DNA from: Azolla caroliniana
Taxonomy: Eukaryota > Polypodiophyta
Assembly: GCA_043228905.1 (NCBI GenBank)
Contig: JBHGNT010000015.1
Span: 7,874,001 to 7,938,000 of the forward strand
Direction of reading: 5' to 3'
DNA length: 64,000 nucleotides
A model generated the notes under the pieces. It ran no database searches and was not told the origin of the DNA. It saw only the letters and a program-made list of their open reading frames with translations. Position numbers and translations under genes: made by a program. Shown here piece by piece: positions 29,979-41,645 of this stretch (position 1 is its first letter; every line of letters begins with the position of its first letter).

Positions 29979-30414
29979 TGTCATGAACAGTACTGAGACA
30001 GAGAAGGAATTAGTACTAAACGAAGGATTAGTACTATGAGAGGTGTGGAACTTCTTCGAGAGAAGGAAGAAGTGAGCGAGACAGAGAGAAAGAGAGAGAG
30101 AGAGAGAGAGTGAGAGTGATGATAAGAAAGATATTTATTATATGAAGAGAATATACAACGGTGGCTGAAAGGCTTAAGACTGGCGTTGAACCAATTTGGT
30201 TCAACATAATGCCTAGTGCCCTCTTTTATAGTGTTTTCAGGAGTAATCCTGAAGCTTCTAGAATGTTCCAGAGAAATCTGGAATATACACTAATTTCCTA
30301 TAATAAAATGTAAATGAAAATAATATCCTACGTATTACAATAGATGGTCTAATGGTCAAGAGCTCGACCCATATAACCTAAGGTCATGGGTTCGAGTCTT
30401 GCCATATCATGACA
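29979..30414 (-). repeat. 5' LTR of chromovirus F
   Basis: 436 bp, TGTCATGA...TCATGACA, nearly identical to the 3' LTR. The minus strand continues with GTTTGAACCAATTTTCC, the place of a primer site. I cannot name its tRNA. Confidence 0.96.
30343..30404 (+). promoter_or_regulatory. tRNA-like A box/B box segment in the F 5' LTR
   Basis: Copy of the segment at 25106-25167 at the same offset (364 bp) from the LTR end. No base change is seen between the two. Confidence 0.5.
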
Positions 30415-32083
30415 GTAGGTGCTGCAAATGGTCTTTTTCCCGGCTATAGACTACAAAGCCATCCAGGAAAACCTGCATGAAGGCTGGAATGTATTCGCCG
30501 AAGATCTCCATGATGATTCACTGGAAAGTTGCTGGTGCCGTTTTTAGTCCGAACATCATTACTACGGCCACAAACACCCCCCATTCGGTGACGAACGCTG
30601 TCTTCTCCTGGTCGTCAGGGTGCATCCGGATTTGATTGTATCCGCTGAACCCGTCTAAAAAGCTATAAACTTCATGGCCGGCGACGACATCCAGTACTCC
30701 ATCCGTGAACGGAAGAGGGAATGCATCCGTAATTGTGGCTGCATTTAGTTTCCTGTAATCTACACACACGCGGATTTTACCGTTCTTCTTTGGGACGACG
30801 ACGATGGGGCTCAGCCACGTCGCTTTCTTTACCGGCCGGATGAAGCCCACTCTTAGGAGTTTGTCGATTTCCTCCTTCACTTTGGCGGCGTAGTTGGGGT
30901 TCATTCGGTAACGTCTTTGCGCCACTGGTTTCGCGTCCTTGCCTAAGTGGATCTGATGCTGATATAATTGAGGGTCCAGCCCTCGCATGTCTTCGTATGA
31001 CCAGGCGAATACGTCGCGAAACTCCGTGAGAAGTTTGATCATCGCCGCTTTATCTTCCGGCTTCATTTCTTTGGCGATGTGTACCGGCTTTGATTCGTCC
31101 TTGCTTCCTAGGTTCACTTCGTCGAGCTGGGATGTTTTTACCCGTTGGGAAACGGCCATTTCCCGTTCCAACGCTTCCTGTGCTTGCCGTAATTCCCGAA
31201 TCGAATCTTTGTCTGGTTCGGCTTCGGTTTCGTCCCGCTGCGGCAAGTATGGCGCTACGGCTTCAGCCACGTCAATCTCGAAAAGTGGTACGATCTTCGG
31301 GTGTTCCTCCAAGTACTGGGCTTCTTCGTCGTCTGCCAACCCTTCAAGCATGTTCACGCATTCCGCATACAGCGGTGTGCATTCCTTACCGTTGCTCGTC
31401 TGTGGTTGTGTCGGTACCCGGACCTTGGCTTTTCCGCACCGGAAGGTAATCATATTTTTCCGCTAATTTTGCTTGATGTGTGCTGTTTTCAACCATGGTC
31501 TGCCCAGCAACAGTGGGTACGCGCCTTGCGCCTGTAGCTGCAGCACTACAGCCGGGATGTGAAATGTGTGACCTCCTATGGTGACTTCCAATTTCCGTAT
31601 TAAGCCCGTCGGCCGTACAGAGCTCGTATCCACCATCCGTAGCCAGAACGGACATGGCTCCCATTCATGTATACCCAAGGCATCACACGTGCGGAGGCTT
31701 ATTACGTTCACCCCGGAACCTCCATCGATTACTGTGCCAGGAAGTTCGTGCCCTTTGACAATAGCTGTAATCACCGGACTACTAGTGTCCACCACCGTCG
31801 GTCCCTCCTCCGGATTCGAGAAGAGGACTGGTGCCGGTGGGGCTATACCGTCTGTCATGACCGTTTTTAGTCCTTCCGTAAATCGCGGCACGAGCTGCAA
31901 GAGTCTTCCTAATGGCAACGTGATCTGACATTCTTGCAGTGCTTGCCATGTCTCGTTTTCTGCATGGCTACCGCCGGCACTCCCTATGGTATTCGCCTTT
32001 TGCCGTTCCGCGTCCGCGACGTTCCTTTCATTGGCTTCACCCATTCCGTCGCCTGTTTTCGTATGGCCTCTTGTGTTTCCCAC
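30415..32083 (-). pseudogene. Gypsy E pol, first part: protease and RT
   Basis: Protease with VIDGGSGVNVISLRT and LLLGRPWLK. RT with RYRMNPNYAAKVKEEIDKLL, RVCVDYRKLNAATITDAF and FLDGFSGYNQIRMHP. Two point-mutation stops break it. The first, TAG at about 31454-31465, stands where D has Trp in NWRKN. The second, TGA at 30515-30517, stands where D has Arg in FQRIIM. The last codons before F reach the active-site region (FMQVFLDGFVVYS), where the second catalytic Asp has become Gly. F interrupts RT just after that. Even without F this copy would be inactive. Confidence 0.9.
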
Positions 32084-32109
32084 TCTTTGGCCATGCCTTT
32101 CGACCGTGT

Positions 32110-34017
32110 GGTTACTTGTTGTACATCCGCCACTTCCGGAACAACCATATTAACTGCTGGTCGTTTATCGTAGCTCTTTGCCGGGCACTGGTTACTGTAG
32201 TGGCCTTCCTGCCTGCAGTAGTAGCAGTACTCTTTACGGGTATTGCTGGATTCAGCATTGCTGGTAGCCGGAGTCGGTCCCGTAGTGAGTGGTGCGTTCT
32301 GTGCCGGTTGGCTCCTTGGGGTTCCATGTTCCGGGTCCCTAGTGTGACCACCTTTCTTGAAATTACGTTTCTTATTATTCTTATTTTTATTTCGGTAGTC
32401 CTGTCGTGGTGGATCGTAACATCGGCTGTAGTCCTCCTGGTGCCTTCGGTAACCAGGGGAATGGTCTCTGTCGTATTGCTCGTGTCATCTGTTGGACTCC
32501 CGATAACGGTCCGATCGCTCATACCGGTCGTAGTTATCATGCCGATCCCCGTACCGGCCATCATTCTCTTGTCTGTCTCCGTACCGGACATCCTGTGCCG
32601 GTCGGTACCGGTTCATTCTTTGCCAACGATCTTCATCTTCGTCTCGGCTGCTTCTTGGCTCGATCCGTCGGACGGGTGGTGCTTGTCGGTTTAACAGGTT
32701 ATACTCGCACCGGTCCGTTGTATGACTCTTGGATTGACAAATCACACACTGGGTTCGCATGGTGCACTCCACTGCCGAGTGTCTGGCATTCAAGCAGATT
32801 GTGCATTGAATTGCCTGCCGGAACCGGAGATCTTCATCGGTGGGTAACGCCCGTTGCAGTGCTCCCAGTGTAAGCCATGAGCTTGACTTTTCCATTTCTC
32901 TGACCCCGTCAATGACCTGGTCAATGGTGCTTCCTCGAAAGTCGATCACCGTACACACCGTGCGTAATGGTTCCCGGAGTGCGTTTAAAAATATCGTCCG
33001 TAATTCCTCCTCTGGGGGTGCACGGGCAAGCTGGCTATGCATTCGTTGGAAACGGATTACGAATTGGGGAATGCTTTCCCCTGCCTCCTGTCGGATCGTA
33101 TAAAACAGGCCCACCATTGTCGTCTGGTCGACCTCCTTGTGGAAAAAATGCAAGAATTTTGCTTTTAATTCTGCAAAGGTTGTGATGGTCGCCGGGTCCT
33201 GCGTCCGCCGCCATCGTGCCGCTGGTCCTTCCAACGTGACCCCGAATTCCGCTATCTTCGAGTGTTCTTCTTCCTCCAGTGTCAGTCGCTGGGACGCGTG
33301 ATTTGCTTCCCATGTCTGCTCGAAGGCATGAACATGCGCTTCCGCGTCCGGATCATCGCGATACTTTGAGTATTGGAACGGCATATCGTCGTCCAGTATT
33401 AGGCCGCGGTTTAGTTGCGTTTGTTGATATCTTTCCGGTTTCCTCTCCGGTTCCACTTCCGGTTCTTTTGCCGGTGCTTTTTCCGGTTCCTCTTCTGGTT
33501 CTTTCACCGGCTCTTCTTCCGGTACCTTCGCCGGCTCTTTCGTTGGTGTCGGTGGCTTTGCTTCTTCCACTTCCGGTGTTGGTGGGTTGACGGCTTCCGT
33601 TTGCGGTTCCGGATAGCCCTGGTCGAACGGTTCCGGTTCTGGAGTTGGCACGGTATCCGACCCGTCGTCCTCCGGGCCGCCGGGGGTATCGTTGTTGCTC
33701 CGGTAGTTCGTGTGCACGCTGTATCCCCCTTCGGAATCCGATTCGTAGGCTGAAAAGGCTTCTGCCTCGTTTTCTCCGCTTGCCAGCGCCTCGAGGAGGC
33801 GTTCGGTTTCCCGGAGACTACTTAGACCGCTTCCGTCGTCCTAGTCGCGAGTTTGCTGTAACCGAAGAGATTCCTCCGCGACTCTCCGGATCTCGTTGGA
33901 GAACGAACGATCCGAGCGAATTTCGTGCGCTGCTTACTGGAAAGTCTCACGCCGTCTTTGCCGTTTGGCGAGGCGTCGAGCTCGGTCTGTAACCAGGTCG
34001 TGCGTTGGTCTCGTCAT
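32110..34017 (-). pseudogene. Gypsy E Gag with three zinc knuckles
   Basis: It starts at the ATG at 34017 (MTRPTHDLVTDRARRL). Two early stops (a TAA where D has CAA, and a TAG) precede the long open part 33717-32485. That part holds a Pro/Glu/Lys-rich region with EEPVKEPEEEP-like repeats, the capsid-like domain, and two CCHC knuckles, CTICLNARHSAVEC and CVICQSKSHTTDRC (about 32810-32720). After a stop and frame change a third knuckle, CYYCRQEGHYSNQC (about 32228-32185), precedes protease. The stretch between is Arg/Tyr/Asp-rich. Most gypsy Gags have one or two knuckles. Confidence 0.82.
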
Positions 34018-34043
34018 CCATTAAGCCGTCGTTCGCTGCGAAA

Positions 34044-34069
34044 AAGCAGGAATCGTGGTCGCCAAAACT
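34044..34069 (-). promoter_or_regulatory. Primer-binding region of gypsy E
   Basis: The minus strand reads TTTTGGCGACCACGATTCC directly inside the LTR, the same as in element D. Confidence 0.5.
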
Positions 34070-34070
34070 G

Positions 34071-34489
34071 TGTTATTCTCTGACCAGACAAGGCCTAACA
34101 CAAGGTGTCGCGGAGACACTTCACCAAAGGGTGATTACGGCATAGGATTATGACTCAACGATTACACCGACTTACGTAGGTTACACGATTAGAGCGCTTT
34201 TGTTAATTACACGCGTAAGATATAACAGTAAGTACAGAACGGAAATCAACACAGAAGTATAAACACCATACGCTCTATTAATTATCCGCTGCGATTACAA
34301 TGGGCTCCGGGCCTTTAAATAGGTTTCCGGTCCGTAGTACAAAACGGTGCCTATCGCACCTATTCGGGATCCGTCCGGATCTGGAACGGCATACCGTTTC
34401 CAGTCCGTCCGTCCATACTATGCTTATTTACAACCATACTTAATTAATTCCTTCACTCCGTATTTTGGACTCCTTGCCGGCCGGTAACA
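34071..34489 (-). repeat. 5' LTR of gypsy E
   Basis: 419 bp, TGTTA...TAACA. The flanking GAACC at 34490-34494 duplicates the bases before 18960. Confidence 0.95.
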
Positions 34490-35601
34490 GAACCAACTTG
34501 CCTCAGCGAAGATGCCTTTGGATGATAAGCTACAGGCCCTATTACTACTTTCTTTCCTACCGAACAGTTGAGAAACCCTAGTCTTGTCCTTAAGAAACTC
34601 TTGTCAAGAGGACAAGTTGTCCTTACAAGTTGTAAAGACAAGTCTTTTGAATGAAGCGATGAGAAGAAAAGAAATGGGTGCCTCGTCTCAATTAGAAGCG
34701 AACGAGTAGGCAAAGAGGTTTTGAGAATCGTGACCAGTCCAAAGGTAGGTCGAAGTCTAGTGTGGGAAACCGGGTCATTTCCAAAAGAACCATTGACACT
34801 TTGAGAGAGACAAAGACAATATTGATAGTGCTAAGCCTAAGAAAATTTCTATTGAAAGCACCTCAGCTGTTGCAACTAGCAAAGTGGAGCTATTGCTCAT
34901 CAATGAATATGCTAGTGTAAATCTTGCTAGTGATGAGTGTACTTGGATAGTTGATTCTGGTGCATTGTTTCACCTAACACCCAAAAGAGAATGCTTCTCA
35001 TCTTATACAACTGGTGACTATGGTTATGTAAAGATGGGAAATGATGGTGCATGCAAGATAGTTGGCATTGGAAATGTATGCTTGATAACATCTACTCGTT
35101 GCAGGTTATATGCTGAAGGATGTATGCCATGTTCCGGATGTTAGATTGAATCTGATATTGATTGGACGGTGAGATAATGTTGGCTAAAATGGTAGCTTCC
35201 AAAATGGTTTTTGGAAATTTTGCAATGGAAATTTGATAGTGGTTTGAGCACAAAAGCAAAGTACACTATATGTGATGCATGTAAAGCTATGCCAGAATGA
35301 GGCTAATGTAGTGGCAGACTCAGATGGTGAGTTATGGCATAAGAGGCACGCCCACATGATGAGCGAGAGGGGAACACATATGCTAGCTGAAATGATATCC
35401 TCTTAGAAGTGAAAGGTATACATCTAAATCAATGTGAGGATTGCTTGGTCGGTAAGAAAATAGGGTTGGCATTCACTCTAGGCCTCCGATGAGAAGAGAA
35501 CATGCCTTAGAACTAGTCCATACAAATGTATGCTATGTGGATGTTAAATCACATTGTGATGCATAGTACTTTGTGACCTTCATTGATGATTGTAGCAGGA
35601 A
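34490..35601 (+). pseudogene. Copia G Gag end, protease and pre-integrase
   Basis: Copia Gag resumes at once (QLASAKMPLDDKLQALLLL...) with frameshifts and stops. The protease segment follows at 34930-35150 (CTWIVDSGALFHLTPKRE), keeping the DSG catalytic triad. Then come HVPDVRLNLISIGR-like sequence and ELWHKRHAHMSERG-like pre-integrase. At 35570-35600 the integrase core starts with FVTFIDDCSR and is cut by the H LTR. Many stops mark it as old. It resumes at 41646. Confidence 0.78.
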
Positions 35602-36063
35602 TGTTGAGTGGACAAGCTCAACCGGATTCGGATCGGCTGAATAAACCAGAGCCAGATCAGACTCTGGAATGAAGAACCGGATTGGTGTCCGGAACCAAGA
35701 GCCAGATCAAAGAGCTAGATCGTAATCCGGATTGGATTGTAACCGGTAGGCCGTTAGAGGCCTACAACCCTAGCCTAGTACGTAGGCATATTTTTGGGAG
35801 TCTGTGTCTGATGCTCTATACGAACATTAAAGTACTTGTTAGTACTTTAGTCAGTCCTTTACGGACTTGTATACATAGTGTTGTAAAGCACAATTGTATA
35901 TACTGAGTTTTTGAGTAGTTTGAAATTGAGTTTTGTTCTACTCTAACTTTGTCTCTGTCTCTCCTGCATACACTATTAAGCTTCCACTAAACCTTCATCT
36001 CTGTATTTTGTTGTTATCCGGTTGATCCGGTTGTGTCTTAGCTTCTACACTTTCACTTTTACA
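35602..36063 (+). repeat. Left LTR of copia H
   Basis: 462 bp, TGTTGAGTGG...TTTTACA. Confidence 0.88.
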
Positions 36064-36082
36064 TGATAGCATAGCGTGAGGG
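36064..36082 (+). promoter_or_regulatory. Primer-binding site of copia H
   Basis: TGATAGCATAGCG follows the LTR. It is a mutated form of the TGGTATCATAGCG site seen in copia I. Confidence 0.6.
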
Positions 36083-36156
36083 TTGAGAACCTTTGTTGCC
36101 AACAAGTGATTTCCATAGAAGAACAATAACACCCGGTAAGAAACAAGAAGGAAAGA

Positions 36157-37080
36157 ATGGATAGAGGAATGGCTAGCTCGCTTCCGACAGAGAAGCTCGA
36201 CAGAACCAACTACGTATCTTGGTCGTACAAGATGCACCCGTACTTGCCCAGGCATCGCTATTGGAGTTATGTCGACGGAGCTACCGATACAACACCTGAT
36301 ACGACACACAAGGACTTTACAACTTGGGAACAAGCGGCAAGCAGGGTGATGTACTGCTTTGCCTCCAATGTCGGCGATCAGCTGCTTAGCCATATCCGAG
36401 AAGGCAAGATGCCAAAGGAAGCTTGGGGAAACCTGAAGAAGGTATTCGCCACAAGCAACACAGCCCGGAAGCTGCAACTCCGATAGGAGTTGAGCAATGT
36501 CCGACAAGGACATGTCGATGGCCGACTACACAAACCGGATTAAAGAGATTTGTGCCTGACTTGCCTCCATCAGCATAACCGTCGAGGAGGATGAGATGGT
36601 GTAGGTCTGTCTCAAGGGCTTGGCATCAAAGTTCAGAGAATTCTAGGCAGTGGTATGTACAAGGGAGAATACGCCTTCGTTTTTCGACTTCTCGTCGATG
36701 CTCCTTTTAGAGGAGAACCACGTGGGTACGTCGACGAGTACACACGCCGACAACAAGATGTTGTACATAGAGGAAGAGAGGCCCCATGGTCATGGCGGAC
36801 GAGACGGGCTGACCAGCAGTGGAGGCGGCTGACAAACGCAAAATCGATGGGCTAATCAAAATGCAGACAACAATTCCGGACCCTTCGAAAATAGGGGGAG
36901 GCAAAGCGGCGCTGGAAACTGGCAAGAAAAAGCCGACACAGAATGCTGGTACTATGGCCAGAAGGGCCATAGAGAGAGCGAGTGGTGGAAAAATAGGGCC
37001 AATTCAGATAAAGCCGGATCGAGCCGGAGGGACACAGATAGGTGTTACCAATCGCACTTCGTCGAAGACTCAACGAGAGC
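36157..37080 (+). pseudogene. Copia H Gag
   Basis: It starts MDRGMASSLPTEKLDRTNYV and follows element I closely up to LQLR, where TAG replaces CAG at 36484-36486. More stops follow. The zinc knuckle reads CWYYGQKGHRESEWW (about 36943-36990), so two of the three cysteines have been lost. It could not bind RNA as Gag does. Confidence 0.85.
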
Positions 37081-38400
37081 CAGGTCGGAACCGGCCCTTG
37101 TAATGAAGCATGAGGCCAACTGGGTGGGAGCTTTCGACTCGAAGTTGGAAGAAGTTTGGAACATGAAGTCCGGAGCTCCAAATCATATGAGGAACCACAA
37201 AGAGTGGTTCTCCTTTCTTGAGAACCCGGAGAAGCCGGGGGTGGTCGAAACCGGAGACGACACCCCACATCCCATTGACCATATCGGGGATGTCTCTCTC
37301 CATGTCGGCCAGAAGGGAATCATGAGGAACGTCCTGCATGTTCCTACGATCACCAAGAACTTGGTGTTGGTCGATTAGATTGTGGATCAGGGAATGCTGG
37401 TCCGATTTACTCACCACAGATGCTTCATCGAGGAGGAAGTCCAGATCATCGTGCAAGGGCGCCGGGATGGAAGAATGTTCACCCTTGAAACCAATAGTGT
37501 AGGCACCTCTATCTTCGCGAAAGGACAGAAGGTCGAGTCGGATATTGACCTGTGGCATAAAAGGATCGGTCACATCAACTTCCGGAAGCTTCATGAGATG
37601 CAGTCGAAACATTTGGTCTCCAGAATGCCGAGGTTTAGTGGCCGGAAAGGCCAAATCCGTGAAGCTTGCCAGCTCAAGAAGCAACATAGGCTTCAATTCC
37701 CCAATGAGAAGAATTAGAGCCAGAATCAGCTCGATCTTATCCATTCGAATATGTGGGTTCCGGCACAAAACGTGAGCATCGGTGGGAGTCAATATTTCGT
37801 CTCCTTCATCAATGATTTTAGCCGACACACTTGGATCTATTTGATTGAGAAAAAAAGATAAGTATTCTCGTGCTTCCAGGACCTACAAAGTCATGTCGAA
37901 TGAGAAACCGGAAGAAAAATCAAGTGTCTGAGATCAGATGGCAGAAAATAGTTCTTTTCCGGCCAGTTCTCAAGTTATCTATAGACCAAGGGAATCTGAC
38001 ATGAATTTTCCTATAGATACACGCTAGAGAAGAACGGTGTGGCCGAACGTCGGAACCGGACATTGGTAAAAGCAGCAAGGGCGATGCAGGAGGAGAACAA
38101 CATGCCCCGGATCTATTGGGCCGAAGCAATTCGAACAACCGTCTACATACAAAATCAGATTTTTGCCTCAGGGACAAAGGAGTCATCGCGTGAACTGTAT
38201 TTTGAGCGGAAGCCGAACTCGGCACACCTTTGGGTATTTGGCAACATTGCATATGTGCGTGTACCGGATGAGAAGTGAAAGAAGCTAGATACCAAAGCCA
38301 AGAAGTGCATCTTGGTTGGCTACTCCGAAGAGCAGAAGGGGTACAAGTGCTACAACAACCGGTCAAAGCAAGTACTAGTTAGCCGGATAGCTGGATAGGT
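37081..38400 (+). pseudogene. Copia H protease and integrase
   Basis: The protease region reads VWNMKSGAPNHM where element I has VWYVDSGASNHM, so the catalytic Asp is replaced by Lys. The zinc part (DLWHKRIGHINFRKL), core (SFINDFSRHTWIYLIEKK) and later segments (38039-38278: AERRNRTLVKAARAMQEENN, FGNIAYVRVPDEK) follow with several stops. A deletion near 38375 joins KQVLVSRI to linker sequence. Confidence 0.83.
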
Positions 38401-39600
38401 TAAGGCGGAGCGGCCAACCGAATAACGAGTCGACGAGTAGCGAAGACTTGGTCGTTCTCTCCCCACGCAAGGAACAGAGGAGGTGGTTCATGCGCAAAGA
38501 GAAGGGGAACAAGAAGATGTCGGAATATGACACTAGTAGAGACGAGTCAGATCGGAGCTAATCCGACTCCGAGAAGCAAGAAGATGGACCTCCGAAGAAG
38601 ACGTCAGAATCAGCCAAGAGGGCCATCAAATCGGCAGAGTAGAAATTGCGCTGATCTACCCGCTACAAGCACCCCATATTTTGGTACGGGTATAATGAGT
38701 ATATGGCACATCATTATGCGTACACGGCGAAGGTGGCAACCGTGCATGAGCCGGAGAGCTATGCAGAAGCGGCTAAGGACCCGAACTGGCAGAAGGCCAT
38801 GGAAGAAGAGATGCACGCACTCATGGAAAATGAGACGTGGGACTTGGTCGATGTACTGAAAGGAGTAAAGCCGATTGGTTGCCGATGGGTGTATAAAGTC
38901 AAATACAATGCCGACGGCTTCGTTAATCGGTACAAGGCCCGAATGGTGGCAAAGGGCTACACGCAACAACATGACATCAATTACGATGAAACGTTTGCGC
39001 TGGTCGCGAAGATGATGACCATCTGTATCTTGCTTGCGGTGGCAATGGTGAAGGGGTGGCATCTACATAAGATGGATGTGAAAAATGTGTTCCCACAAGG
39101 TGAACTTCAGGAACAAGTGTATATGACTCAGCCCCCTAGATTTCAGTCCGCTATGAACACGTCGGTCTTGCTGATTGAAGAAGTCCCTATACAGACTCAA
39201 GTAGGCCCCACGAGCATGGAACGCAAAAATCACGTCGAGACTACGTCGGATGGGGTTTGCATCATCAAAATTGGACTCTTCACTCTTCATCTGGCAGGGT
39301 CAGACAGGGTTGGTGAGAATTTTTCTCTATGTGGATGACCTTGTCATCACCAGAGATGACCCGGAAGAAATCAACCGCGTCAAGTACGAACTCATGGTAT
39401 CGTTTGAAATGAACGATTTCGGTGACCTTGATTACTTCCTAGGGATCGAATTGATCTGCACCCCCCAAGGCATACTGATTAGTCAACGACATTATGTGCT
39501 AAGTATGCTCTTCAAGTTCGCAATGACAGAATGCAAATCCATCTCAACTCTTCTGGATAGGAATGTGAAGCCTCTGGAATAGCATGCAACCCGAAACGGT
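38401..39600 (+). pseudogene. Copia H linker and reverse transcriptase
   Basis: The linker with stops leads to RT from 38703 (YAEAAKDPNWQKAMEEEMHA, GCRWVYKVKYNADGFVNRYK, KMDVKNVFPQGELQEQVYM). A frameshift at about 39165 loses the KKALYGLKQAPRAW part. RT resumes at 39310-39582 with the active site LYVDDLVITRDDPEE and FGDLDYFLGIELI. Confidence 0.85.
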
Positions 39601-40320
39601 TCCAACAGATCGTCGGAAGCCTTATCTACTTGACCATCACCCGGTTGGACCTAAGCTATCCGGTTGGCTTGGTTAATCAACTTATGGCACATCCGACCAT
39701 GGAGCACCTTTAGTGCTCACAATGAATACATGTCAGTGGTATTAAATATAGGAGGTTATTGTATCGGGCCAGTATAGTCGGACCACTTGTTGGCTATACG
39801 GATGCCGATTGGGCCGGAAACTTCGGCGACCGTAGGTCAACATCTGGATTTGCGGTTTCACTTGAAAAGGTCGCGGTCCCTAGAGCAGCAAAAAGCAGCC
39901 AATAGTAGTATTGTCGAGCACCAAGGCCGAGTATAGAGGAGTGGTTGTCACAACATGTGAAGCCACTTGGCCCAAACGGTTATTGAAGGATCTGCGTGTG
40001 GAGGTGTCTGATCTGGTCGTGATCTATTGTGACAACCTCAGCAGCATCCAGTTGGTGAAAAACCCCATCTTCCATGCCCAAATAAGCACATTGAGGTGCA
40101 TTACCATTTTATCTGTGAGTGGGTACTCTTCGGTGAAGTGGATCTTTTGCATGTTCCGACTGATCGGCAGCTAGCTGACATCTTCACCAAACAATTGGGA
40201 CTTGACAAGTTACGGCAATTTTCGGGCATTCTTGGTCTCGAGCACCTCGATATGCCTATTGGCATAAAAGGCCGACTCCTTCCAATTGGTATCCTAGTTC
40301 GAACGCGTCCAAAGAATTAG
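39601..40320 (+). pseudogene. Copia H RNase H
   Basis: Fragments of the C-terminal region are seen. YTDADWAGNFGDRRSTS-like sequence occurs at about 39790-39850, then SSTKAEYRGVVVTTCEATWP (39911 on), IYCDNLSSIQLVKNPIFHAQ, and frame-shifted VSGYSSVKWIF/HVPTDRQLADIFTKQLG to 40320. The catalytic Asp and Glu positions are recognisable, but the frame is broken several times. Confidence 0.82.
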
Positions 40321-41215
40321 GGCTTAGTATATAAACAACAACCTAATGGTGATAAAAAGAGAACTTCTTGATCATCTTGTATAATGAACTCTGAGTGGGA
40401 GTGAGAAACAACGTAATATAAAAAAGCTTCCATTAAAGCTTAGAACGTGTCCATTCTTTGTTTATTCTCTTGCCTTCCTTCTATGTTGTTTGTTGAACAC
40501 TACGACAGATCCACGCACATACGTTTCCACACATATTCGATCTTCAATGCCGAAGTTTAGGGGGAGAGCTGAAAAGTTAGATGATGCCTAGAGAGCCGAA
40601 TCGGATGACCCATTCGATTTTGGACTGACCGAAGAAGTTGGAATGTTCGGTTCGGCTGAAGAAGTCGAGGACGAATGGACATGTGTAGACAGATCGGCCA
40701 AGTGGAGACTTGTCGGACGCAAGGGGGAACGACCACAAGGGAAAGCCAAAACTGGAGCCAACAGAACCACAAGGTCGAAAAGCCAAGAAGGGCAAGAGAG
40801 GCGGGAGAGTCGAGGAGGATAGAGTCGACCGACCGAAGGCCAAGACCAGGACAGGGCAGATGTGGTCAAAGGCTTGAAGGAGGACTAATCGGAGACAACC
40901 GATTCAGAAAAGAGCTGGAACGAATCGGTGATACCCGATTCGGTTGAGGAACTTGATTCGGAAGAGTTGAACTAGTTGAAGGACAAGCGGACAAGGAGGT
41001 AGCTGAAGCCGACACTAACACAGAGGAGTCGACCATTGAGGGGTGCCAGCACGGCGACAACAAAGAAGTTGATTTGGGCCGAGGGAGTAGATGAGCTGAC
41101 CGAGAAGTTCAAGGTGCATGGGACTGGTGGGTAGAGGAGCGTGAGCAAGGCGTGAAAACGCAAGGAGAACCTGACAACAAGGGTTGGGAAAGACAAACAC
41201 GATGATCCGACCTCG
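40321..41215 (+). other. Post-RNase H tail region of copia H
   Basis: About 0.9 kb between RNase H and the right LTR. The first 200 bp are AT-rich with TATA-like words. From about 40546 a decayed charged reading frame (KFRGRAEKLDDA, EEVGMFGSAEEVEDEWTCVD, DKEVAEADTNTEESTIEG) runs to the LTR with several stops. It corresponds in position and composition to the tail of elements A and I. Confidence 0.5.
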
Positions 41216-41645
41216 TGTTGAGCGGACAAGCTCAACCAGATCCGAATCAGTTGAATAAACCAGAGTGAAATCGGAGTCCGGAATGAAGAACCGAATCGGT
41301 ATCCGGAACTAGGAGCCTGATCGTAATCCGAATCAGATTGTAATGGGTAGGCCGTTAGAGGCCTACAACCCTAACCTAGTACATATGTATATTTTTGGGA
41401 ATCTGTGTCTGATGCTCTATATGAGCATTAAAGTACTTGTCAACACTTTAGTCAGTCCTTTAAGGACTTGTATAAATAGTGTTGTAAAGCACAATTGTAT
41501 ATATAGAGTTTTTGAGTAATTTGAAATTGAGTTTTGTTCTACTCTAACTCTGCCTCTGTCTCTCCTGCGTACTGTGTTAAGCTTCCAAACCTTCGTCTCT
41601 GTATTCAGTTGTTATACGGATGAACCGGTTGTGTCTTAGCTTACA
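41216..41645 (+). repeat. Right LTR of copia H
   Basis: 430 bp, starting TGTTGAGCGG. It lacks about 20 bp near its end compared with the left LTR (AGCTTACA against AGCTTCTACACTTTCACTTTTACA). The purine tract expected before it is degraded. Confidence 0.85.

Larger units (their letters stand above)
24742..30414 (-). mobile_element. Intact Ty3/gypsy chromovirus F nested in gypsy E
   Basis: 5,673 bp with two 436-bp LTRs (24742-25177 and 29979-30414), a perfect target duplication GTAGG (24737-24741 and 30415-30419), a purine tract before the 3' LTR, and uninterrupted gag and pol. The LTRs differ only in the phase of a GA run and at about one other base, so the insertion is very recent. All catalytic residues are present and it may still be mobile. 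The Gag and the chromodomain-ended pol place it among chromoviruses. Confidence 0.96.
18960..34489 (-). mobile_element. Ty3/gypsy (Tat-like) retrotransposon E with an extra ORF
   Basis: A minus-strand element with two 419-bp LTRs (18960-19378 and 34071-34489) and a perfect target duplication GAACC (18955-18959 and 34490-34494). Without the nested element F it is about 9.85 kb. From its 5' end the order is Gag, PR, RT, RNase H, IN, then an 889-codon extra ORF in the same sense before the 3' LTR. Chromodomain is absent. A TTTGGCGAC-type primer site, divergent GGSG protease and an extra 3' ORF fit the plant Tat lineage. Several point-mutation stops in gag, pol and the extra ORF show it is inactive. 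Confidence 0.93.
35602..41645 (+). mobile_element. Decayed Ty1/copia retrotransposon H
   Basis: 6,044 bp on the plus strand with LTRs 35602-36063 and 41216-41645, related to copia A and I. All domains are recognisable but carry many stops and frameshifts. It lies inside the integrase of copia G. The left flank ends AGGAA but no matching duplicate follows the right LTR, whose end appears shortened, so the junction was altered after insertion. Confidence 0.88.
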
